Below, in pieces: positions 1 through 4,360 of a stretch of 5,313 bases of DNA (position 1 is its first letter; the number at the start of each line of letters is the position of its first letter). This DNA comes from an uncultured Actinomycetes bacterium. Its GTDB lineage: Bacteria > Actinomycetota > Actinomycetes > Nanopelagicales > Nanopelagicaceae. The notes beneath the pieces were generated by a model, which was not told the origin of the DNA, searched no databases, and saw nothing but the letters and a program-made list of their open reading frames with translations. The stretch spans positions 1-5,313 of the forward strand of contig CAIYQS010000232.1 of assembly GCA_903928395.1 (NCBI GenBank), in the 5' to 3' direction. The translations under genes were made by a program, and so were the position numbers.

Positions 1-18
1 CCTCCACTTCAAATCTGC

Positions 19-651
19 TCAACTAGAAAATTGATCTTTTTCTTCGTGGGAAAGAATCCAAGCGGCAAACGAAGCTGTGATGGTACTTATCATTGCAACT
101 CCGAAAATTATTAAAATGCCCGCAACCAGTCGCCCCTCAGTCGTGACTGGGAACTTATCCCCGTACCCGATGGTTGTAATGGTTACCAAACCCCACCACA
201 GGGCATCCATAGGTGTATGAATATTTGAGCCCGGAGCATTTCTTTCAATGTCCAGAATGGCCGCTCCCATGATCACAATCATTACAATTGCGGCACAAGT
301 CATTACCAGCGGAATGGATTTAATCAAGGATTTTCTTGATCTGATACTAGCTTGAGTGGTGAAGAGCAAAGCCCTTAGTGCCCTCAGGGGTCTAAAAAAT
401 GGGAGCACAACGAGAATTAGTTCAAAAATGTGGGTTTTGAAATATTTTTTGTTATCAGGCGCCAATTTAATTAGTACGACGTAGTCGAGAGCAAAAATCG
501 CCCAGGTAAAGTAATTGATCAACTGACAGGCGATTTTGACGGCATTGCTAACCGGGTACCAATATATTGGGAAAACAAAAGACGCTGTGTATACGAGACT
601 GAAAATCAAAGTTGGCATCGCCATCTTCTTTTGCCAGTGATGAAGAGTCAT
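19..651 (-). CDS. Voltage-gated-type potassium channel, six-helix subunit
   Basis: This 210-residue integral membrane protein is very probably a K+-selective channel subunit that works as a tetramer in the cytoplasmic membrane. The selectivity filter TITTIGYGD (157-165) is canonical, preceded by a pore helix (about 146-157) and followed by an inner helix (about 175-200). Hydrophobic segments before it fit S1 (13-33), S2 (42-62, with Asp56), S3 (74-84, with Glu78), a short S4-like helix with Arg87, Arg90 and Arg93 every third residue, and S5 (112-134). There is almost no cytosolic tail, so no RCK/TrkA-type regulatory domain. It is shorter than most bacterial Kv-type proteins. The start is uncertain: only a weak AGAG precedes the ATG used here, and in-frame ATGs follow at residues 10 and 12 (positions 624 and 618); the latter has GAAG at usable spacing and would give 199 residues. 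It lies 70 bp downstream of the dehydrogenase on the same strand, with no obvious terminator between. Voltage gating is inferred from the S4 arginines only. Confidence 0.9.
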   Translation of the reverse strand: MTLHHWQKKMAMPTLIFSLVYTASFVFPIYWYPVSNAVKIACQLINYFTWAIFALDYVVLIKLAPDNKKYFKTHIFELILVVLPFFRPLRALRALLFTTQASIRSRKSLIKSIPLVMTCAAIVMIVIMGAAILDIERNAPGSNIHTPMDALWWGLVTITTIGYGDKFPVTTEGRLVAGILIIFGVAMISTITASFAAWILSHEEKDQFSS

Positions 652-721
652 GGACGGAACTCTGCCACAATCTTGCGCACGTTGAGATGATTATTTCTAT
701 TTAAAGTTATGTGAATGGGGC

Positions 722-1774
722 CTAATCGAGAGACGGATCGATGATCGTAATACCTCCGAGAGTTAAACCTGCGGACTCTCCCATTGCACGCAGGGCAGCA
801 ATCCCATCGGTGAGACCGACTGTTTGTTCCACCAATGATTCAGGGCGCAGAATCCCTGACGCAACCATTTCGAGCATCTGCGGATAGTCCCTGGCAGCCA
901 TTCCGTGGCTTCCTAAAATGTCCAACTCGTAGGCGATAACGCGATCCATTGGTTCTGGCGTTAAACCGTCAGGGGTCAATAACAATCCCAATTGTAAATG
1001 GCGACCGCGCCGACGCAAGGACAAGATAGAATGCGAAGAAGTTGCTTGGGAGCCTAAAGCATCGATCGCAACATCAGCGCCATCGCCAGTGATGTCCGCA
1101 ATCTGGATCAGGGCGTCTTTTTCACTTGAGTTAATCGTGTCATCAGCGCCTAACTGTGTTGCTTTAGCTAGGGCGACAGTTGAAATATCTACCGCAATTA
1201 CTCGCGCGCCAACGGCCTTAGCGATCATGAGAGCGGATAGACCAACTCCCCCACATCCAAAGATTGCGACCCATTCACCTGATTGCACGCGCGCCCTCTC
1301 GGTCAAGCCGCGATATGCAGTCGCGAATCGGCATCCCAGAGCCGCTGCGGTGGAAAATGAAATTGCGTCAGGCAAAGCAACCAGATTGAAATCTGCATTT
1401 TCAATCGAAAGATATTCTGCGTAAGAACCCCAGTGGGTGAAACCGGGCTGTGTTTGGTTCGGGCAGACCTGTGCGTTCCCACTTATGCAGTACTGGCACT
1501 TGCCACATCCATTTACGAAAGGAACCGTGACGCGATCTCCTACTGAAAACTTGGTTACACCTGATCCAATGGCTGAAACAACCCCAGCTAGTTCGTGGCC
1601 TGGCACGTGGGGTAGAACCACATCAGCATCGTGCCCCATCCACGCATGCCAATCACTGCGGCATATTCCGGTTGCTTTAACTTCAATCACTACCCCATTG
1701 ATTGGGGTTGCAGGTATTGGTACGTCAGTTACCGACAATTCTTCACCGAATTTCGAGAAATAGATGGCACGCAT
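722..1774 (-). CDS. Zinc-dependent alcohol dehydrogenase, MDR family
   Basis: This 350-residue cytoplasmic oxidoreductase belongs to the medium-chain dehydrogenase/reductase family and should interconvert an alcohol and its aldehyde or ketone using NAD(P). Catalytic zinc ligands are visible as Cys38 (GICRSD), His60 with Glu61 (PGHELAG) and Cys148 (LGCRF). The structural zinc lobe has Cys90, Cys93, Cys96 and Cys104. The Rossmann fold has GCGGVG at 173-178, and Asp196 at the end of the next strand favours NAD over NADP. The length is typical and all key residues are present, so it looks functional. The substrate cannot be read from sequence. The ATG start is supported by the family-like N-terminus (MRAIYFSKFG) and by the lack of another ATG for over 40 codons. 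The SD-like AAGGA lies unusually far upstream with a perfect hairpin in between (see leader entry). It is divergent from the 223-aa gene and upstream of the channel gene. Confidence 0.93.
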   Translation of the reverse strand: MRAIYFSKFGEELSVTDVPIPATPINGVVIEVKATGICRSDWHAWMGHDADVVLPHVPGHELAGVVSAIGSGVTKFSVGDRVTVPFVNGCGKCQYCISGNAQVCPNQTQPGFTHWGSYAEYLSIENADFNLVALPDAISFSTAAALGCRFATAYRGLTERARVQSGEWVAIFGCGGVGLSALMIAKAVGARVIAVDISTVALAKATQLGADDTINSSEKDALIQIADITGDGADVAIDALGSQATSSHSILSLRRRGRHLQLGLLLTPDGLTPEPMDRVIAYELDILGSHGMAARDYPQMLEMVASGILRPESLVEQTVGLTDGIAALRAMGESAGLTLGGITIIDPSLD

Positions 1775-1797
1775 AGTCGAAGCCTAAGGCTTTCCTT
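1775..1797 (-). promoter_or_regulatory. Dehydrogenase leader: SD, hairpin, then start codon
   Basis: Reading the minus strand toward the ATG, the order is AAGGA (plus 1793-1797), then the perfect inverted repeat AAGCC-TTA-GGCTT (plus 1780-1792), then five bases, then ATG. The linear SD-to-ATG gap is 18 nt, too long for normal initiation; if the hairpin folds, the effective gap is 5 nt. The same bases also contain TAGGCT ending 6 nt before the ATG, which fits a TANNNT -10 box of a leaderless transcript. The two readings cannot both hold for one transcript. The repeat could also be a DNA operator. Confidence 0.4.
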
Positions 1798-1840
1798 GCT
1801 CGCAGAAGAGTGCATTCAATACATCTAAAGAACGGAAGTT

Positions 1841-1866
1841 TTGGTTAGTCTTTCTGCATGTATAAC
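1841..1866 (+). promoter_or_regulatory. Possible promoter of the 223-aa gene
   Basis: TATAAC at 1861-1866 matches the -10 consensus at five of six positions and lies 21 bp before the TTG start. The upstream candidate TTGGTT (1841-1846) is a poor -35 and sits only 14 bp away, shorter than usual; no better -35 is visible. A transcript starting near 1873 would have a leader of about 15 nt carrying GAGA (1875-1878) as a weak SD. This is inference from consensus matching. Confidence 0.3.
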
Positions 1867-1874
1867 TGCAAAAA
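1851..1874. promoter_or_regulatory. Operator-like inverted repeat over the -10 box
   Basis: TTTCTGCA (1851-1858) and TGCAAAAA (1867-1874) form an inverted repeat matching at seven of eight positions around an 8-bp centre that holds most of the putative -10 box. A repressor binding here would block that promoter. No regulator gene is in the window, so the operator role is a guess. Confidence 0.3.
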
Positions 1875-1887
1875 GAGATCAATATAA

Positions 1888-2559
1888 TTGGAAAACCCGT
1901 GGCTGACCTACAATCCCAAAGTTGGTGAACCTAGTTTCCATGCTTTTGATAAAGCTCATGCCCTCGCATTTAATAAAGGCATGTCTCGCGAAGAGTACAA
2001 GCTTGCAGAGCATCTCGAACCGTTCCCCTACCTTGGAAACCCGAACGCAGAAGTGGTAGTTCTCCTTGCAAATCCAGGAGTAAACGAAAAAGAAGCGGAC
2101 ACCAGCTTCAGATTGACACCCGATGAAGTAGCCCAAAATCGTAGAAATTTGATGCATTTGGATTTGAAGCCGGGCGAGTCGACAATTCATTCAACAAGTG
2201 TTTCCGGATTCGAAAGCGCCTGGCTTAAACCGAGAATCAGAGAGTTAGTGCACGCCACTTCACTCGATCGTGTATCGCAAGGGGTGTTTCTCGCAAATTT
2301 CCATGCATATAACTCTAAGTCTTGGTATCCAATTCCTTTTACATTTGAAACCCAACGCTATTCCTTCTACTTGGTAGGTAAGGCCATTGAGAGAAATTCG
2401 ATAATAATTATGAGCAGAAACTTGCTTGGTTGGTTCACTGCCGTTCCAGAGCTTTATGATTACCAGAATCGAGTCCTTTTCAAAAGTTCCAGGAGTGTTC
2501 ACATCTCACATGGAAATCTAGGGACGGAAGCATTCGAACTACTCACGAGTCGAATCTAG
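1888..2559 (+). CDS. Uncharacterised protein with UDG-fold-like motifs
   Basis: This 223-residue soluble protein has no signal peptide or membrane segment. I recognise a motif skeleton seen in a family of uncharacterised bacterial proteins: NPW at 3-5, PFPYLGNPNAEVVVLL at 45-60 running into NPG at 62-64, FLANFHAYNSKSW at 134-146, QRYSFYLVGKAIERN at 156-170, and ISHGNLG at 206-212. A strand ending in NPG early plus an Asn-containing C-terminal loop resembles motifs 1 and 2 of the uracil-DNA glycosylase superfamily (for example GINPG in MUG/TDG). DNA or nucleotide binding is therefore possible but not shown; no catalytic residue can be assigned. The start is TTG, with an in-frame TAA immediately before it and weak GAGA at 1875-1878. 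The next ATG (residue 32) would remove the conserved-looking N-terminus. It is divergent from the dehydrogenase and convergent with the UbiA-type gene, so probably monocistronic. Confidence 0.8.
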   Translation: MENPWLTYNPKVGEPSFHAFDKAHALAFNKGMSREEYKLAEHLEPFPYLGNPNAEVVVLLANPGVNEKEADTSFRLTPDEVAQNRRNLMHLDLKPGESTIHSTSVSGFESAWLKPRIRELVHATSLDRVSQGVFLANFHAYNSKSWYPIPFTFETQRYSFYLVGKAIERNSIIIMSRNLLGWFTAVPELYDYQNRVLFKSSRSVHISHGNLGTEAFELLTSRI

Positions 2560-2579
2560 TTGAAGGTAACGAAATCAAA

Positions 2580-2592
2580 ATACTTTTAGTAT
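2580..2592 (-). terminator. Weak hairpin between convergent genes
   Basis: ATACT-TTT-AGTAT is a perfect 5-bp inverted repeat in the 57-bp gap between the convergent 223-aa and UbiA-type genes. On the minus strand it is followed by the T-rich TTTGATTT, so it best serves the UbiA-type transcript. The stem is short and nearly all A/T, making it a weak terminator at most. I see no better one in this gap for either gene. Confidence 0.3.
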
Positions 2593-2616
2593 CAATTCTC
2601 TTTAGTCACTTTCGAT

Positions 2617-3270
2617 TTAGATAATTGGCACCAAAATACTTAGAGACACAAGAACTATTGCGATTACGATATTCCACAATTTGCCAACACGTTGGGGAAA
2701 TCCCATAACTAACTGAATTCCATCCCACTCCAAATCTTTGATCACATTCAAGAAATGAAAAGCTAAAGAAACTAGGATGAAATCGACGTAAAGCCACACG
2801 GGCGGGTGCTTTCCAGCGGCCAAATAGATGGCCCACGGTAGCGCTCCAAATGAGACTGCATATGGGAGGGGCGAGAACCAGGTGGCTTTGATTCCGAAGT
2901 TATAGGCGGTGGCGCTCCCAATTCCGAGCATGTGAAGCAGTCCCCCTTTGACTCCAAGTGGACCCAAAAATGAAAGAAGGATCGCGGCAGTGAGAGCAAT
3001 CGCCACACCAAACTGCAATTCCTTACGAGTCACAGCTTCATGAACCAACGGCTTCTTTATCCGACCAGCGGCGTGGTCTCTGGGGTGATCAATCAAGTCG
3101 TTGGTCCAACCAACAACACACTGGCCGGCGAAGATTGCCAGCGCGATTTCAAAAGATTTCGGAAAAGACAATTGGCTGATGGCAAGGCAGAAGGAAATAG
3201 TTACAACAAGCAGCAGGGGTCCAAAGTGAGTGGATTTTGCTAAGCCAACGACTTTTTGTTTGAACGCCAT
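2617..3270 (-). CDS. UbiA-family membrane prenyltransferase, short form
   Basis: This 217-residue polytopic membrane protein belongs to the UbiA superfamily, whose members move a prenyl chain from a prenyl diphosphate to an acceptor in the membrane. The first Asp-rich motif is intact: NDLIDHPRD at 57-65 (Asn57, Asp58, Asp61, Asp65), followed by a basic loop GRIKKPL. The second motif is DLEWD at 179-183 (Asp179, Asp183) within FLNVIKDLEWD. Both bind Mg-diphosphate in the family. YNFGIKATWFSPLPYAVSFG at 123-142 resembles an actinobacterial branch I recall. About six to seven hydrophobic segments fit in its length, fewer than the usual eight to nine of enzymes near 290 residues; the protein ends soon after the second motif plus one helix. 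No partner biosynthetic gene is nearby, so the acceptor is unknown. The ATG has no SD; a poor -10-like AATAGT six bases upstream allows a leaderless transcript. It is divergent from hsp20. Confidence 0.85.
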   Translation of the reverse strand: MAFKQKVVGLAKSTHFGPLLLVVTISFCLAISQLSFPKSFEIALAIFAGQCVVGWTNDLIDHPRDHAAGRIKKPLVHEAVTRKELQFGVAIALTAAILLSFLGPLGVKGGLLHMLGIGSATAYNFGIKATWFSPLPYAVSFGALPWAIYLAAGKHPPVWLYVDFILVSLAFHFLNVIKDLEWDGIQLVMGFPQRVGKLWNIVIAIVLVSLSILVPII

Positions 3271-3273
3271 GGT

Positions 3274-3318
3274 TTAACTATTGCAGAAACATTTGCATTT
3301 AACAGAAGTTAACTATTG
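3274..3318. repeat. 10-bp direct repeat in the UbiA/hsp20 intergenic region
   Basis: TTAACTATTG occurs exactly at 3274-3283 and again at 3309-3318, with a 35-bp period, inside the 174-bp region between two divergent genes. A third partial copy, TTAAC, is at 3299-3303. The first copy lies four bases before the UbiA-type start codon. It could be a paired regulator site, but nothing in the window identifies a binding protein. Confidence 0.5.
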
Positions 3319-3386
3319 AGTGTTGGCACTTGGGTTAGACGTGGTTTCGATATGTCATTTCTAAGCAAATGGGTGTAGAAATTAGT

Positions 3387-3437
3387 TGTGCGATGAAAAG
3401 AGAGTCCAACAGAACTCCTAGTCCTCTCGCACAGGAG
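3387..3437 (+). promoter_or_regulatory. hsp20 leader with two competing folds around the SD
   Basis: Two mutually exclusive RNA pairings are visible. In the first, CTCCT (3415-3419) pairs perfectly with AGGAG of the SD (3433-3437) across a 13-nt loop and would hide the SD. In the second, TGTGC (3387-3391) pairs with GCACA (3429-3433) and GAGAG (3400-3404) with CTCTC (3424-3428), with an 8-nt bulge on the left strand, leaving nearly all of the SD free. Small heat-shock genes often carry RNA thermometers (ROSE, fourU and others) that mask the SD, so this is a reasonable candidate. The transcription start is unknown and no folding energy was computed. Confidence 0.4.
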
Positions 3438-3438
3438 A
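3433..3438 (+). promoter_or_regulatory. Strong ribosome binding site of hsp20
   Basis: AGGAGA lies six bases before the ATG at 3445. It is the clearest SD in the window and fixes the hsp20 start. Other genes here have weak, misplaced or no SD. Confidence 0.85.
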
Positions 3439-3444
3439 AATACC

Positions 3445-3891
3445 ATGAACACGAAGGAAATCTCGAAGAAAGAAACTCTTGACTGGCCCTTCATGCCAGA
3501 TTTCCCATCCCTAAAGGATTGGTTTGAAGATTTTGCGCCAGAAAGGTTCGCTTGGATTAACTCCAACAAACACGCAATCAAAATAGAAGAGTTGATCCGT
3601 GAAAACGAGATTGTAGTACGGGCCGAATTGCCTGGAATAGATCCTGACAAGGATGTTCATATTCATGTAAACAACGGGATGCTTACCATTACAGGTGAGC
3701 GTCTAGAGGAGGAAACATCAGAGAAGCGCTCAGAGTTTTACTATGGCAGCTTCACTCGCACGATTCCACTTCCCGCTGGAACTACAGAAAAGGGCGTGAA
3801 GGCTATTTATAAAGATGGAATCTTGGAAGTACATGTTCCAACGCCTGAACTAACAGAAATGCCAAAGCGAATACCCATCCACAAGATGTGA
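3445..3891 (+). CDS. Small heat-shock protein, Hsp20/alpha-crystallin family
   Basis: This 148-residue cytoplasmic protein should act as an ATP-independent holdase that binds unfolding proteins and forms large oligomers. The alpha-crystallin domain spans about 44-133, with the family hallmarks AELPGIDPDKD (60-70), GMLTITGER (78-86), FYYGSFTRTIPLP (98-110) and the signature YKDGILEVHVP (122-132). The short C-terminal tail carries the I-x-I motif IPI (143-145), which docks into a neighbouring subunit. The N-terminal arm (1-43) is rich in aromatic residues (Trp14, Phe16, Phe20, Trp27, Phe30, Phe34, Trp37), as is usual for substrate binding. The length is typical. The start is set by the strong SD. 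Control may be at translation through the leader, since I found no convincing HspR (HAIR) or HrcA (CIRCE) operator upstream. Transcription probably ends at the hairpin at 3946-3983. Confidence 0.95.
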   Translation: MNTKEISKKETLDWPFMPDFPSLKDWFEDFAPERFAWINSNKHAIKIEELIRENEIVVRAELPGIDPDKDVHIHVNNGMLTITGERLEEETSEKRSEFYYGSFTRTIPLPAGTTEKGVKAIYKDGILEVHVPTPELTEMPKRIPIHKM

Positions 3892-3945
3892 TGGTACTTA
3901 GCGCTTATATGCAGCAGGTCCGATTGGGATAGCTCCAAGATACAT

Positions 3946-3984
3946 AACCACCGGCGGTTCGGGATTAGGAACCGTCGGTGGTTT
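3946..3984. terminator. Hairpin terminator shared by hsp20 and the DUF805 gene
   Basis: AACCACCGGCGGTTC (3946-3960) and GAACCGTCGGTGGTT (3969-3983) form a 15-bp stem with one G-U wobble in the plus-strand RNA and an 8-nt loop. On the plus strand it runs into TTTCATTTG, a reasonable U-rich tail for terminating hsp20. On the minus strand it follows the end of the DUF805 gene, whose tail (TTATGTATCTT) is less U-rich. The right arm encodes the last residues of the DUF805 protein and the loop contains its stop codon. Confidence 0.8.
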
Positions 3985-4303
3985 CATTTGTGAAGCCAAA
4001 TTCATTCGCTGGTCCTGATGGTTGAACCAAGAAGTAAATGTTTAGAAGAGGAATAATCAGCCACCAGCCGCGCTTGCCGACATCGTGCATGCGTCGGGTA
4101 CCAGTTGCGATGGATGGAATGAACAGGAAGATGTCCGTAAGATTTTGAATATAAACGTGGCCTTTGAAGAAGCCAGCATCAATGATTTCAGCAGCGGCAG
4201 ACATGAGGATCGTGAATACCCAGAAGAGCCAGTAATCTCGGCGCGTGGTACGGCCACGGAATATTGCGTAGTTCTGGAATGCGAGTCTGACTGCGTTATT
4301 CAT
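3965..4303 (-). CDS. DUF805 family inner membrane protein
   Basis: This 112-residue membrane protein matches the DUF805 family (YhaH-like), whose function is unknown. The family hallmarks are present: FRGRTTRRDYW at 15-25 just before the first membrane helix (about 25-43), a second hydrophobic stretch (about 53-67), RRMHDVGKRGWW at 70-81, a third helix (about 81-94), and the closing QPSGPANEFG at 94-103. The length is normal for the family. The ATG has no SD; CATAAT lies six bases before it (plus 4310-4315), so the transcript is probably leaderless. The last codons and the stop lie inside the shared hairpin terminator. The start is only 57 bp from the divergent secreted-protein gene, so the two may share control. 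Confidence 0.9.
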   Translation of the reverse strand: MNNAVRLAFQNYAIFRGRTTRRDYWLFWVFTILMSAAAEIIDAGFFKGHVYIQNLTDIFLFIPSIATGTRRMHDVGKRGWWLIIPLLNIYFLVQPSGPANEFGFTNETTDGS

Positions 4304-4309
4304 ACTTGA

Positions 4310-4315
4310 ATTATG
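4310..4315 (-). promoter_or_regulatory. Putative -10 box of the DUF805 gene (leaderless)
   Basis: On the minus strand CATAAT matches TATAAT at five of six positions and ends six bases before the ATG, placing the expected transcription start at or next to the A of the start codon. The -35 region (GGAATG at 17-bp spacing) does not match TTGACA. The call rests on the -10 and on the absence of an SD. Confidence 0.45.
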
Positions 4316-4325
4316 GTCTAAATCG

Positions 4326-4355
4326 TTGCCCTCATTCCCCGTAATTACTTAAAAT
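4326..4355 (+). promoter_or_regulatory. Putative promoter of the secreted-protein gene (leaderless)
   Basis: TTGCCC (4326-4331, four of six matches to TTGACA), 18 bp of spacer, and TAAAAT (4350-4355, five of six matches to TATAAT). The expected transcription start falls at or beside the ATG at 4361, which explains why no SD is visible. The -35 lies inside the promoter region of the divergent DUF805 gene. Confidence 0.5.
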
Positions 4356-4360
4356 GCCAC

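Noticed and set aside
1..18. Possible end of another gene at the left edge.
   Set aside because: Eighteen bases are too few to tell coding from non-coding in any frame.
652..721. Search for a terminator or promoter between the dehydrogenase and channel genes.
   Set aside because: Only a TGCGCA palindrome and AT-rich stretches are present; no stem with a U-tail and no convincing -35/-10 pair, so nothing is annotated.
1089..1763. Two plus-strand open frames (1089-1424 and 1437-1763) opposite the alcohol dehydrogenase.
   Set aside because: They lie fully antisense to a complete MDR enzyme with all zinc and Rossmann motifs, and show no recognisable domain.
3309..3337. TTGAGTG-TTGG-CACTTGG dyad resembling pieces of HAIR or CIRCE heat-shock operators before hsp20.
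   Set aside because: Half-site order and spacing do not fit CTTGAGT-N7-ACTCAAG or TTAGCACTC-N9-GAGTGCTAA, and much of the pairing needs G-T wobbles.
3352..3378. Eight-codon open frame (MSFLSKWV) in the hsp20 leader, a possible leader peptide.
   Set aside because: No SD precedes it, there are no telling codon runs, and an open frame this short is expected by chance.
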